Shown in pieces: positions 1-12,029 of a DNA stretch of 64,000 bases. Each line of letters starts with the position of its first letter. Position 1 is the stretch's first letter. The stretch covers positions 131,001 through 195,000 of the forward strand of contig CM055103.1 in the NCBI GenBank assembly GCA_029204225.1, written 5' to 3'. Position numbers and translations under genes: made by a program. This DNA comes from Diphasiastrum complanatum. Taxonomy: Eukaryota > Streptophyta > Lycopodiopsida > Lycopodiales > Lycopodiaceae. The notes under the pieces are model-generated. The model was not told the origin of the DNA and searched no databases. It saw only the letters and a program-made list of their open reading frames with translations.

Positions 1-330
1 CACGGTAATACCCGCGAGTTTGTCCGGAGGAAGTTTTACGGAAAATTGCAAATTTTGACCATTTAGGTAGGTTGACAAAACTCGCGGAGCCTCTAGACCC
101 ATTGAATAATATCACCAACCCCTCAAAGAACTTGGCCACTGCCAGAAGCATAGAATTACCACAGAAAACAAGCCAAAACCATAGAAAAATGATGAAAACA
201 TCATAAAAATTTGAATAAATATCCTATTTTTATTAAGAATGGGAACTGAACAAACTCGCGACGTCCATTTCAATCTTATATTGTCTGAGCAAACTCCTGT
301 AGGTTGCACCTTCTGTCATAGTGTCTAGTA

Positions 331-416
331 ACCCAAGGGAGTTGGCTCAATTGGTTAGCTTGACATCCAAAGTTTCTTTGGTCTCAAGTTCGAGCCTTCC
401 CTTGGAAACCAAGAAG
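331..416 (+). mobile_element. tRNA-like SINE, copy 1
   Basis: An 86-bp tRNA-like unit. It has a pol III A box (TGGCTCAATTGG) and a degenerate B box (AGTTCGAGCCT). Its ends are complementary (CCAAGGG near the start, CCCTTGG near the end), like an acceptor stem. It is flanked by a perfect 14-bp direct repeat, CATAGTGTCTAGTA, at 317-330 and 417-430, which marks retroposition. A second copy lies at 20565-20651 with a different target duplication. It may be a very short SINE or a retroposed tRNA-like RNA. Confidence 0.82.
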
Positions 417-430
417 CATAGTGTCTAGTA

Positions 431-717
431 GCACCACAAGTCCGGTCAACCCTGATTTAAGTCATAACACTTCCTCCGCCTCTGAGAAAATTTGCAACCC
501 GCCTTACTCATTGAACTGAATGGATGTATCTTTGTAATGGATTTTAATTAGTGGTTGCTCTAGAAACCATTTCCCATTGTTCCTAGTTATTTACAATTTA
601 GTTAAAAAATAATTAATCTTAAATATATGTGTAAATTAGCATAATAATTAATAATAGATCCATAATAATAATAAATTTTAATAATTATATAGTTTATTAT
701 GTTAATATTCAATGGTG
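431..717. other. no gene seen; AT-rich spacer
   Basis: AT-rich sequence with no open frame of note and no recognisable repeat apart from short A/T runs. Confidence 0.5.
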
Positions 718-930
718 GACGCGGACGCAGACGCGCTAGGGGTGCGTCCGCGTCCGGACACGTCCGATTTTTTTTTTTTTAATTAAAAAAAATTGCGTCC
801 GGGGGCGTCAGGACCCCCGGACGGATCTGTTTTTTTTTTTTTCAAAAAAAAAAAATAGACGCGTCCGAACCCGCGTCCGGGGGTCGGACGCGTCCGGGTC
901 CGGACGCCGGACACGGGCGAAACGGCCCGG
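718..930. repeat. GC-rich palindromic-motif element (GACGCG/CGTCCG)
   Basis: Two blocks of degenerate GACGCG and CGTCCG words flank a centre of poly-T and poly-A runs, inside very AT-rich DNA. The right edge reads CCCGGACCCTCATG. The architecture matches the units at 1040-1425, 10521-10928 and 33134-33360, each built on a different word. It is probably a non-autonomous fold-back or MITE-like element; no clear target duplication was found. Confidence 0.5.
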
Positions 931-1037
931 ACCCTCATGTCTGATTCAAATATAAAATTATAAAATATTTTATTTAGTTATCATCCACTTATTTGTGTAG
1001 AAATAAGCATTATAATAAAAATTAGATATATACATAT

Positions 1038-1425
1038 CATAGATCCAGCGGTACCTAGATCCGCGGATCCCGGTACCGCGGATCCATGATGATCCGCGGT
1101 ACATATAATTTTTTTTAAAAATATTTTGTTTTAAAACTTTTTTTAAAAATAATAATAATAATAATTTAGTGGGCAATATGGGTATCAGCTTGAAGCTCTT
1201 GACGAGAGTAGTGCATTTATGCAGGTTTTTGACATCTGCAACCTGCATAAATGCACTACTCTCGTCAAGAGCTTCAAGCTGATATCCATATTGCCCACTA
1301 AAAAAAAAAAATCGAAATTTTTAAAACATATATATTTTAAAAAATGCTACCGCCCTGGTACCGCGAAGTTTTGGACGGCACCATAACCGCAGTACCACCA
1401 TTATAGTACCGACGGTACCATAGGA
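1038..1425. repeat. palindromic-motif element (GGTACC/GCGGATCC)
   Basis: The left block (about 1045-1100) repeats GGTACCGCGGATCC-like words. The right block (about 1345-1425) has GGTACCG words in inverted sense. Outer edges TATCATAG and CTATGATA form a short terminal inverted repeat. T/A-rich spacers and the 1167-1300 hairpin lie between the blocks, so this looks like a fold-back element that contains the hairpin. Confidence 0.5.
1167..1300. repeat. near-perfect 61-bp-arm hairpin
   Basis: Arms 1167-1227 and 1240-1300 are reverse complements at 60 of 61 positions, with a 12-nt loop (1228-1239). The ends read TAGTGGGC and GCCCACTA. The left arm is open in one frame (it includes YQLEALDESSAFMQV), so it could come from an inverted duplication of coding sequence, as proposed for young plant MIR genes. 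It could equally be a small MITE. Expression cannot be judged from sequence. Confidence 0.75.
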
Positions 1426-1439
1426 AACTATGATACATA

Positions 1440-1860
1440 TATAAGCATAATCAGCATGAAACATAAGCTGCAATACGTGACTAACTAACGTAAAACTAAA
1501 ATTAATATAGGATAAGTATTAATTTAGCATAAAGTATTAAACTAGTATGAGCATGAAATAGTTTAGCGTGCATGAAACTCATACTAATAGCATAAAACTA
1601 ATAACATATTAAGCATAAAACTAGTAACAATATAAGCTTGAACCTAAGAGAACGAAAGTAATGACATGAACTAACTTACGTAAAACATAAGCTAAACTCG
1701 AAAGATAAGCATGAAATGTAAACTTGTTATAATAACCATGAAATCTAAACTAATAGGATGAGCACAAGCTTGAAGCATATCATGAACCGAATAACATGAA
1801 GCATTAGCATGAAGCATAACAACTCTAACAACTAACAAACTTGAAAATTAACCATGAAAT
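1440..1860. repeat. degenerate AGCATGAAA / AGCATAAAACTA repeats
   Basis: This stretch has no gene. It repeats words such as AGCATGAAAC and AGCATAAAACTA many times at irregular spacing, mixed with ACTAATA and AACATAA. Confidence 0.45.
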
Positions 1861-1861
1861 G

Positions 1862-1864
<3 letters not shown>

Positions 1865-1908
<44 letters not shown>
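1865..1908. repeat. (TC)22 microsatellite
   Basis: Uninterrupted TC dinucleotides, directly before the GC-rich leader of the LINE remnant. Open frames across it (LSLSLS or RERERE) are artefacts. Confidence 0.95.
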
Positions 1909-1910
<2 letters not shown>

Positions 1911-3348
1911 GCGTTGCTGGTTGGTGCGATGGTGCTGCTAACTGCTGGCTCACCATCTGGCGATGGCCGCCTGCTGGCTCGAGCTGCCTCAGCGCTAGCG
2001 CCTTCTGCTGCCGCTGGAGATCTGCTCCTCCATCGCGCTGGCTCTGCCTGATGCCCCACGCCTGACGCCCTGCTCCATCGTTACTATACCAGGTCAATCA
2101 TTGCTAGCTGTTATTGCCCTGAATCCCACATTCTAGCTGTCTTGCAGATAGTTTGCTTTGGGAATATGGCCAAGAACAAGAAAGGGAAGGATCTGCAGGT
2201 ATCACCTGCCCCCCCCCTTTCTGAAGAATCCATCATCTCAGCCTCTGCACCTCTAGCTATCCCTGGTTCTGTTTTACCTTATGCTATTCCTCTCCCTCCC
2301 ACTTCTACTTCTACCTCTACTTTGTCTAATACCGAGCCTGCTATTGTTCTTCCCGTAACCCCATCTCTAGAAGCGCCTCCATCAACCCCTTCAATGCTTT
2401 TGGCATTCAATGAAGAGTTTATAAGGGTCTTCGGACTTCTCTCCAATCACCGGAAAGAAATGGATTCTCATTGAGAGATGATCCTATCAGTGCAAGCACA
2501 CCTTCAGCAGGTTGTTTCATCCATTACAAAACTCAAGCAGGAAATTACAACCATCAAATGTGCAGTACCCTCCCAAGTAGCTACTTCAACTACGATCGAG
2601 GACCTCGAAAGTAAAGTGGAGCAGCATCTGACATCTGTCCAAAATCTTGGGCAAATATTCTCAAAGGTCCAGGTAAATCGGCGAATGCTCCAGTTTCTTT
2701 CATTTCTGCTACGCTTACTGAGAGCCGGTTGCGCGAGCAAAAGGCTCTCAATGTCCGTGTCAGAGGCATCCCGGATTCTGAGGATGCTCTTACTGAAGCC
2801 TAAGCTACTCTCCATCATCACGACAAAGGTTTGGACTCAGCCTGGCGTACCAAGAAAGATGCTAATACCCTTGTCCTGTGCTTCACCTCGTTGGAATCAC
2901 GACGAGAGGTATTGTGTCAAAGACACAAACTAAAAGATACCAAGATTTTTGTGGACGAAGACCTCACTTTTGTACAAGTGATGGAAAGAAAAGAGGCTCT
3001 GCAAAAAGCAAGAGACACAGGTAAACATCTCATTTACAGAGACGATAAAATCTGTTTTGTTGAAGCTAAGCGTTTAGCGGAAACAAAATATATGATTTTA
3101 AAGTTGGAGTTAGAATAGAGTTGAGTTTGAGCTTGAGTTTAATATCCAGTTGACCTTGTAAATGGTTGCGTTTTCGGACCATATACTCTTGGACTATTGC
3201 ATAGTGGTTAGCTAGCTTAGTCTTCTTATCTAGTTGACGGTACTGTCCCGTCTTGTTTCCATCATACTTGGATGTACTGTTTTTGTCTTATATGCCTTTG
3301 GGCATGGAAAAGACGTTAATACAACTTTCTTCTTCTTCTTCTCTCTCT
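1911..3348 (+). mobile_element. LINE remnant carrying ORF1 and 3' end, ORF2 missing
   Basis: A GC-rich leader (1911-2165) precedes a broken ORF1 (2166-3118). About 170 bp later comes a 3' terminus that matches the end of the LINE at 8520-11388: GTCTTATATGCC, a 5-bp hairpin ATGCC/GGCAT, GGAAAAGA, then a CTT/CT-rich tail. No reverse transcriptase lies between, so ORF2 has been deleted. Confidence 0.65.
2166..3118 (+). pseudogene. LINE ORF1-like protein, frameshifted
   Basis: ATG at 2166 opens a lysine-rich start (MAKNKKGKDL), then a Pro/Ser/Thr-rich linker and a stop at 2472. The reading continues at 2478 with a coiled-coil-like stretch, then shifts frame at about 2690. The C-terminal part (2831-3118, with FVDEDLTFVQVMERKEALQK and GKHLIYRDDKICFVE) resembles the RRM/CTD region of L1-type ORF1 proteins, which bind LINE RNA. 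At least two frame breaks make it inactive. The assignment is by motif only. Confidence 0.55.
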
Positions 3349-3559
3349 GCCCATAGGTCATCTCCAATTGCCTCGTCTAACTCCTCGACATAATCTCCAT
3401 CCGACAGTTATGAGGATGATGATGCATTTTCTAAAAAAACAGCCGCTAGAGTTACCTCCATATTCATTGTATCATATCGACTAGTCATAGGAACTTATGA
3501 TCGATCACATCTATATTCGACATGCTCTCATAATCAAGATCTATATCCGCATTTGGAGG

Positions 3560-4192
3560 TTGCATGCTTTTCTCAATGTCTTTATCAACAAAAATTCTTA
3601 CTGAGGAGCAATTTGAATAGCATACCACCATGCTGGTTCCAAACAATCTGGATAGAATACCACCTGCAAAACATCGTGAAATCTTTTTTCATTCCCTTAT
3701 TAATACTAAACATGTCAATAAAAAACACTCTAAATAAAGCGTTAAATATTTTAAAAAGAAGTGAACTTGCTCGCACGGTTCTAGAAACATGAGTGTATCA
3801 TGTGCATCTGTCCAAACTTTAGCAGAGTTAATGGTAAAAGAACCCATTAGCATCGCGTCGCATTGTGGCACCGGACCATTATAAACCACGTTAAACCATT
3901 TAATGTCGAATATAAAAAAATTAAGTAATCTATAATCTACTTGTAAAATATCCTGAATAATGTCACAACAATCTAGCTGTGATGATACTACATGTGTATC
4001 TAGCATGCTAGAACGATTAGTTTGCAAATTTTTTGACTTAATCTCAGAGTCACACGTATTCTTATGATGATCAATTTGTTCAGTTCGGAAGTATCGACCA
4101 TGAGACCATATAGCATTGAATTTGATGCACGACAAAAAAAAAGATAGAGGTAAATTGGTATTTAATTTGGAAGTGTTCATACAAATGCACAT
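3560..4192 (-). pseudogene. DUF4216-like CACTA transposon fragment
   Basis: The 167-residue frame at 4192-3689 and the overlapping frame at 3776-3585 read on the minus strand. The middle part (DIIQDILQVDYRLLNFFIFD, then KWF) and the later EPCEQVHFF and FFIDMF resemble DUF4216, a domain found beside TNP2 transposases in En/Spm (CACTA) elements. The two frames together need one frameshift. No TNP2 part is recognisable nearby. The similarity is modest. Confidence 0.4.
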
Positions 4193-4310
4193 GTGTATTA
4201 AATGGGCTTGTGTATTTCAAAATTATATATCGTACGATCGTAGCCAAAAATATACTCCTACTCTGTTTGTAAAATTTCCTCTCCATTCGCTTTTCTCTTA
4301 GTGAGTTCAA

Positions 4311-5465
4311 AGTGCAGCTAATCTGAAGATATGTTATTTGGGAGCAGAGCTAGATTTGTAGGGTATGTTAGACTTTCATATCTTCTCTTGAAAGTTCCAC
4401 GATTGTCATACTTTTGTTTTCTTGCAACTTCATATTTTTCCACCCACTTTTGCATATTTTTGTTATTCATAATACATTACATGCTCACTTCCTTGAACAT
4501 GTTCTCATCCATTCTTCCACAAACACCATTTCCTTTTGGCACTTCTCCCGTCATGCGCATTGCGCTCATCTTCTTTGTTGTCCTAGAGTCTTGGTATGTC
4601 TGGATCAACATGAGCCAAAAGGATATTATGAGTAATATATTATGTTCCTCTAAATAGTTTTGTCAATTTATTTATCATCATATAGGAACTTCTAAAGCCT
4701 ATAATATGATGCCACGTGGTGCTATATCCGAGTCCAACACAGCAACTCAATGTCTTATAAAGTTGCCCTCTACATGTCTGCCAACTTTGGGGCAAATCTA
4801 GAAATTTTTGAATTTTTTTAATGTATACCCCCACTTAGAACTTAGAAATTCGTCACTAGCAGAGCAGTTTTTTGAATTTCTAGGAGGAGCTTTGGATGTT
4901 TTTTATTTTTATTTTATTTTCTGTTCTTTCACCACTTTCAAAAGTCCTCCCCTGTTATCTTAAACGCTCTCAAAACTCTCAAAATTTTACTGAATCTTGA
5001 TATCTGGTGTGATTAGATTTTTGTTATTTGACTCTATCTTCAGACTCTCCAGAGTGATTTCTAGACTTAAAAAAAATTCTATCTGATTCTATCATCATGA
5101 AGAGGAAATTCACCTCTGAGGAGTCATCTCCGAGTGAGGATATAGATGCATTAGAAGGTCAGGAGAAACAAATAGAAGTTGATATTTCGAACAATCTCAC
5201 CTTAATGCTACTATTGCTAAAGAAGGATATCAATCCTTTAGAGTCTTCACAATTTTAGCCTACGGTCGTGTTGTGCTGTTTCTGAGAGCAGAACGAACCA
5301 CGTGTCCGAGAGCAGAATGAACCGCGTATCTAATTATATGGGATTAATTTTTTTTTAATTTCCAAAATTGTTTGCGCAATGTTCTGTGTGTTCCATCACT
5401 TTCTCACGCGTTTTTCTGTGTGCCATTATCTCTATCGCGTATTTTACGGTCTGTTTCATGACTGC
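4311..5465. other. no clear gene; unclassified spacer
   Basis: Only short frames. One small frame starting near 5097 (MKRKFTSEESSPSED) is acidic and closed after about 55 codons; it may be the N-terminus of a lost transposon protein. Nothing else recognised. Confidence 0.35.
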
Positions 5466-5479
5466 CGCATGATTCTCTG

Positions 5480-5735
5480 ATCAAACCAGCTGCTACACTT
5501 TTTTCGAGCAAACGTGCAAGAGAGCAGAGTGCAGCAGAGGGCGCCGCTTGCTTTTATTCTCATTTCTGTGATCACACCAGATACTGTAGTTTTTTGGAGG
5601 AACCGTACAAGAGGAGCAGACTGCGGCGGAGGTGGGTGCTTGCTTATTCTCGTTTCTGTGCTTCTGATTCTGTGATCAGTTGTAGTTTTTGGGAGCAAAC
5701 GTGCAAGAGGAGCAGACTGCAGCGGAGGTGGACAA
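5480..5735. repeat. three-copy tandem repeat of about 90 bp
   Basis: Three diverged units, each holding GCAAACGTGCAAGAG (or a variant), GAGCAGA.TGC.GC.GAGG and a CTTGCTT.TTCTC.TTTCTG segment, at about 5490, 5590 and 5680. No coding potential. Confidence 0.6.
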
Positions 5736-5739
5736 ACAA

Positions 5740-6755
5740 TTTTCTTAATTACAATGTTCGTTTGATTCCAGTCTTGCTGCCTGCTGTGTGCTAGGTTAGT
5801 ATATCTACAAGCTACAGCCAGAAGTAGGTAGTGATCAGAAATTGTGAGCTAGGCATATGCTTTGCTATTCATGATGTACGTAAGTAGATGAATATATTAG
5901 AATTGCAGCTACAATTAGGAGAAGGAACTTTACTATGATTTGGGTTAGGATTGAAAAAGCTGAGGTCCTGATTTATGGCCTGCTACTATTAATTTTTGTC
6001 ATAAACATTCAGATGTAAATAACAAATTAACCGTCACAAGAATCCAATCGGGTACGACGACTATAATTAGTACTCCAGATTTAAAATGACAAAAACTGTA
6101 TTTACACATGAACTGTAATCTACTCGCTTTTGTTAGAATATTTTAAGAGTATGAGTGCTAAAAAAAAGTGAAGCAAATAATATCATTGATAAAATGATAT
6201 GAATAATCAGATAACAAAGACGTTCCAGTTTTCTGTTTATATGGTCAGATGAAGATTCCGGCAAATTTCTACCCATTTCTGAGAATGTGAATAATAACTC
6301 ATGAAGTTTCTATCTAGTCTTCCATATTCTGTTTTGCCTCTTATTTCGTCGCAACGCTGCATCAACACGTTGCCAATTTTCATAGAGCTATGAATTTTCA
6401 GAGCTTATGTTGATTAGCTACAATTATACTACCTGGGCCGTTCAAGTTTACTGCAGATCTTGAACCATAACATCAGTAGACTTGCTTTCTTGAGTTGCTG
6501 GTTTTACAAAAGTACTTGCGTGGAGTAGTTTGTCTTTAAATTGTAGTATATATGGGTACAAGAATAAAAAGGTGCAATGTCATGTCTGCCAACTGCCTGG
6601 ACAATGAGCAGGAAAGCCTGATCTGCATACCCAATGCCCCTGCTTTTTAAAAACCTCTCTTGCTACTGCTGGCTAATCGCTGTGATATTTTCTTCTGGCC
6701 CTTTGGGCAATTTGTTCTTCATTTTGTTGTGGATAAAGAGTTGTCCTGTGTTCCA
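5740..6755. other. no gene seen
   Basis: Moderately AT-rich sequence without recognisable domains or repeats up to the left arm of the inverted repeat at 6759. Confidence 0.45.
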
Positions 6756-6758
6756 GCG

Positions 6759-7979
6759 GTCAGTAGATAACCGATCCTCCTCTCAATTTATTGCATATCT
6801 CATTGAAATTCCAGTGGGACTGAGCGAACTTTCTTACGTTTAAGATTCCTTGTCCCGTTTGAATGATACAAACACAATTTTTTTGCTAGTTACACCTGAT
6901 TTTGGGTCTTCCAATGCCATATGCAATAATAAGCCAAGCCATTAGTATTCTACGTGATGAAAAGTCAAGAGTCAAGATACTAGATAAGTTACTTCTTGAA
7001 TTTTCTTGAGTACTCTTAGAAGTAGTATTAGATGTACATACTGCAAATAGACTAGAAAAAATTTATATTTCTTTTTATAAATCCATTGAAATGCATGGGT
7101 ACAACACTTTAAAAGCCAAACCAACAAGTTCTCGAAAATATTGATTTTTAAAAAGACGACAGAATTTAGAATGTGTGATTTTAAGAACTTGTTTGTTTTG
7201 TACAAAAGGTCATGTAATCTTTTTTTCCCAGTCTTGCTTATACTTTTCGTGTGTTATTTCATTTCTTATAGAACACCATGTAATATGAAATCCTAGATTT
7301 CATTATACTCATTTTTAATTGTAGAAAATTTTTTGAATTTTAAAAACCATGCAACAACAATCTTTATAAAAATGCATATAAGAAAATTATTTTTTGCAAT
7401 GGTTCTATTTTTTATTTGCAAATCACATGAACAAAGGCAATCTAGGATTTCATATTACATGATGTTTTATAAAAAAAAATAACACATGTAAAGTATAAGT
7501 AAGAGTGGAAAAAAAAAATTACATGACCTTTTGTACAAAACAAACAAATTCTTAAAAGCACACAATTTAAATTCTATGTCGTCTATTTATATATCAATAT
7601 TTTTAAAAACTTGTAGGTTTAGCTTTTAAACTGTTGTACCCATGCATTCCAATGGATTTATAAACAGAAATATAAAATTTTTCTAGTCTATTTGCAGTAT
7701 GTACATCTAATACTACTTCTAAGAGTACCCAAAACAATTCATGAAATAGCTTATCTAGTATCTTGACTTTTGACTTTTCATCACGTAGAATACTAATGGC
7801 TTGGCTTATTACTGCATATGGCATTGGAAGACCCAAAACCAGATGTAACTAGCAAAAAAATTGTGCTTGTATCATTCAAAAGGGACAAGGAATCTCAAAT
7901 GTAAAAAAGTTTGCTCAGACTTACTAGAATTTGAATGAGATATGCAATAAATTGAGAGGAGGATCGGTAATCTACTGAC
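6759..7979. repeat. 1.2-kb inverted repeat with arms of about 540 bp
   Basis: Left arm about 6759-7300 and right arm about 7439-7979 are reverse complements with scattered mismatches and indels, around a loop of about 140 bp that is itself partly self-complementary. Outer ends are GTCAGTAGAT and the complement ATCTACTGAC. Both arms encode versions of the same peptide; the right arm is the better preserved (minus strand 7836-7603). Confidence 0.85.
7603..7836 (-). pseudogene. unidentified coding fragment in inverted-repeat arm
   Basis: A 77-residue minus-strand frame beginning GLPMPYAVISQAISILRDEK. It has the leucine-rich alternation of an alpha-helical protein and is duplicated in broken form in the left arm (about 6900-7130, same protein sense on the plus strand). 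I do not recognise the family. It is probably an exon-sized piece of a host or transposon gene trapped by the inverted duplication. Confidence 0.3.
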
Positions 7980-7984
7980 AATTG

Positions 7985-8515
7985 GTATAGCAACCAGGTA
8001 TACTCTGTGAGCAGTTTGTGTCAGTAACAGATTAGCAAAGCATCAAATCAGAAGACCTTCACATAGAAAACCAAGCATCACCTAAGCTAAATACAAGAGA
8101 AACATGAATGTGATTAATCTATCGTGGTTGTTTTCAACTCAATTCTCATGTTTTATCTACGTCCTGCAACGCTCAACTTCATGAGCAATAGTAAGCCAGA
8201 TAAGAACGTAAGTTATAACTTTATTTGTTTTCTTGAAAATATCAAAAAACCTCAGAAGTTAAATAAATTGTCAAAAATACCTGATGATAACCATACTCTT
8301 TCGCAGTAGGAAATTAACACTAAATTGATTTTGTTATTGTTTTCAATTGCACCTAATATTCATTACAACATGGTCTAGTTTGAACAACGGATCATATGAG
8401 ATACAATATTGTCAATTACATTTGCCCACTTTTGATACAATATACATAAATTTCATACCAACTATTACCAAATGATTTCAATTTCATTTTTTTTCTATTT
8501 ATTGTTTGCTATTTT
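7985..8515. other. no gene seen
   Basis: AT-rich spacer between the inverted repeat and the LINE ORF2 remnant; ends in poly-T (about 8485-8522). Confidence 0.4.
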
Positions 8516-8799
8516 TTTTTTTGGGACTTTAGGAAAGCCTTTGATTCTGTTCCTCGTTCATTGCTCATCCAGAGACTCTGAGACCTTGGCTTCTCCACTA
8601 ACATCATTCTTGCTGTGATGGCACTTTATGAGCATGTCCTAGGATGTTTTCGGCATAGCAATGGTATTTCCGATCACATTTGGAACACTATTGGGGTGAA
8701 GCAGGGTTGCTCTCTCTCACCAGTCCTCTTTGGCCTATATATTGATGTGTTGGAGAGAGTCATTACACACCATGCAGTGGTGCTAGGGCATGTCCACAC

Positions 8800-9262
8800 T
8801 AGGGATCGGTAGACCAACAACCCATAAGTTAATTGTGACTATAGGGGAATTGGGGCCCTTATGTGTACATGGTCATAATTAATGGTTGTAGGCCTAAAAC
8901 ACTTGATGGTGGATGTATATGGGTCTATCAGTGAGTCATTGGGGAACTGGATGACGTGGCCCAAATAGGCTGCAGAGGTGTCCAGTAAGGTGTCACAATG
9001 CACTACTAGTGGTGCATGAGCCTTGGAGGGTATAAGTACACCTATTGGGCTCTCAGTAGTGGATCCTTGATTGTGAGATTGGTAGTCGTATGTTGCTGGT
9101 GTGATGCCTCATTCCTCTCTATGTGATTGATCCAGAGCTTGGGGGCTAGATCCATTTGATCTAAGTTTGGTTGGGATGGTTTGTCCACCATCAGGTTCCC
9201 TTGTGTTGCTTGTGATTGGCATGCTTAGAATAGAATCTTTGGATTGAGGACTTTATAGGTCT
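8800..9262. mobile_element. LTR-like insertion inside the LINE
   Basis: About 460 bp of unrelated sequence replaces the FADD region of the LINE. It contains a promoter-like TATAAGT at 9031 and a near-palindrome at 8996-9015, and starts near TGTCCACACTAGGG. It is consistent with a solo LTR, but I could not find clean TG...CA ends or a target duplication. Confidence 0.35.
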
Positions 9263-10520
9263 CACCGACCAGAGAGGGTCTACAACGACAGTTGGACTGT
9301 TAACAGGAGTTTTGCACCATATGGGGCCTAGGGGTAAACATTGGGAAGACCAAGGTTATGGTCTTCAACACTTCTCGAGCATTCATGCAGCAATAGGAGC
9401 TTACTTTTGATGGACAGATTCTAGAGGTGGTCCCTTCCAATACGTACTTGGGGATCCTTTTTTCGAATCCTACTTTTAGCATGAGACAGGCCACTACCAC
9501 TCGACTAGGGAAGGGACATGCCTCCCTTGTACAGCTAGAGCGATTTTTTTTCCAGAAGTCCATCCAAGATGCTCGTAATAAGTGTCGCCTCTTTGACACC
9601 ATTGTCACCCCTACAGTTTTATATGCGGCAGAGGCATGGTGTAGAGGTCTCCCCTCTTCACATTGGGCCAGCCTTTCACGACTACAGACCACCATGCTAG
9701 CTCGGTTGATTTGAGCGAAGCCCTCTATTCCACATGAGATTCTCCTGGCCGAGTTTGCAGTTCCTCCTATACAGATCGCGGTAGCTCTTCAGCTCATTAC
9801 CTATATTCAGAGAGTACACACATTATCAGAGATAGACAGACGATACATACAAATTGCACTATCCTCCTCACAGTGTCTTCATGATTAGGGCTATAGATTA
9901 TCATGGTTCTCTCAGGCATCTAACCACAGAGCTTCCTTCAAGTACCCAGCAGTACATCAGACGATTTCTCTACTGATCATACTTAGAGCGTACTTGGAAC
10001 AGCCAGGTAAGGGTTAAGACAGCTTTCTATCGGACCCATTTTTGGAGCTGGACGCATCAGGGACCCTAGTCATGCCATGCTACTTGGATTCAGGACTCTC
10101 ACATGGCCTCAAATATACACTAGGACAGCTCAGGGTGTCTTCTCATCAGCTAGCTATCGAGATTGGGAGGTTCCATGGTATTCCCAAAGAGGAGCGAACT
10201 TGCCAGTTATGCTCTCTAGATGAGGGGGAGATATCACTGCTTGTTTCGAGACATGCCTACCACTCTACACTCTCTCATAGCCTATGAGGGCCCACAGTGT
10301 GTTGCTCTGATGGTACGTGAGATGTTCATATTGCGGAGAGATCTATACGAGACATCCTAGAATTTTACCTCTCAACCATTGATTACTTATTGTTTTACTA
10401 GGCAGAGATCACGCGACTCAGGGTCTGAGGATGATGATTATGACAATGATGAGGATGATAATCGTTTACATGCTCATAGAGATCAGAGACAATGTACTTC
10501 TCACCATCATGTTACTGCCA

Positions 10521-10928
10521 GGCAATGTTTCATGGGTCCGTTTTGTACATTGTTTCGAAACGGGTTTGAAACGCGTTTGAAACGGGAGGGTCAAGTTCGA
10601 ACCTGGAAAAAAATTTAGGGTTTTTTTTTTAATGTGTTTTTATGGGTTTTTTTGGGGTTTAGACATGTCATTTTAAGACTAGTACCAAGTAGATACATCC
10701 AATTTCATGAGAATGCTCTCGAGAATGCAATTTCAAGAGGAAAAACTGTGTATGGTCACTTTCATCAATAAAAAAAAATTTCTTTTTTTAACAGGCGTTT
10801 TGAACGTAAGAAACGCGTTTCGAACGAGCCCGTTTCGAACGAGGCGTTTAGTTTCGAAACGGGCCCATTTCGAATGGGACGTTTGAAACGCAATTCTTTG
10901 TTCGAAACGCGTTTTGATGAAACATTGC
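10521..10928. mobile_element. 408-bp MITE with GTTTCGAAACG motif
   Basis: Terminal inverted repeats GCAATGTTTCAT (10522-10533) and ATGAAACATTGC (10917-10928) are perfect over 12 bp. TGCCA occurs on both sides (10516-10520 and 10929-10933) as a target duplication. Removing the unit restores an open LINE frame across the site. Inside, GTTTCGAAACG-like palindromic words cluster at both ends around A/T-rich DNA. Confidence 0.75.
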
Positions 10929-11189
10929 TGCCAAGATCACCAGACACTCCACACAGAGATGTACTATTACACATGCTCGTGCTCATAGACGATGCCAGCA
11001 GGCTCCAATGCTTTCTCATGTTGCGGCTCACATTACATCTTTCTACAGCATCAACACAGGCTTGACATATTGACGTGGATACATTTGATTATTATGTCTA
11101 TTTTATTTTTTTAGATGTTTTCTTTTTACAGCTTCGGAGACGCTTTATGTGCTCCCATGGTTATCACATGCATGACTTGTACTTCATTA

Positions 11190-11389
<200 letters not shown>

Positions 11390-11399
11390 GATCATTCAT

Positions 11400-11700
11400 A
11401 TCTCTCACTCTCTGTCGGTCATCTCCCCATCACACCTATTTTCTCTTCGATCCCTACAGCTAAACCCACCTACTGCTACACTTCACATCACACAGCACTG
11501 TACAGAGAAGCCCTCTCCGATCTCCTTACCTAATTCCCACATGAGCATACTTTAGAGGAGCAGTCCCTCTTTCTTGTCCAGACCATCCATACTGCAGCTT
11601 CCATTGCCTTTCCATCCCCACGGCCCAAAGACCAACAATGTCATAGACCCTATAACCCCTGTATGATTAGGAATGCATCCAGCTACATCAGAACCTCATA
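11400..11700. other. no gene seen; pyrimidine-rich spacer
   Basis: Unclassified CT-rich sequence after the microsatellite. Confidence 0.35.
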
Positions 11701-12029
11701 TATGCTCGCTCCCATCCTTTGGCGCGTGATAGCGATATGCGTCTAGCGGGGAGCAAAAGTGAACGAAGGAAACTAAGGAGAGCCAGAGAACAAAGAATTA
11801 AGAAACTGAAATAAGAATCGAAAACGTCCTCTTATACCTGTAGAACGTCCTATCACATTCGCACATTCGATGTGACACCTCCACTCCCCGCACTCCATTG
11901 CTCTTGTTGCTGTTTTTTTTTTTTTTTCTCTCTCTCTCTTAGAGTTGGGCGCCCAGCCTCTTCTCTCTTGTTTCTTGTGGAGATTGATTGATAACTAGAT
12001 CTTGGTGACTTCACTCTTGCTTTCCTACA
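11700..12029 (+). mobile_element. copia 5' LTR (approximate start)
   Basis: Sequence ending in TTTCCTACA directly before a primer-binding site. It contains a T/CT run and a GGGCGCCCAGCC segment. The left boundary is not defined. Confidence 0.45.

Noticed and set aside
331-416. Functional tRNA gene
   Set aside because: The A and B boxes and acceptor-like ends are present, but the anticodon arm does not fold properly and target duplications show retroposition.
7301-7438. Intron within the inverted repeat
   Set aside because: The loop lacks fitting splice sites and is itself partly inverted; it is a spacer.
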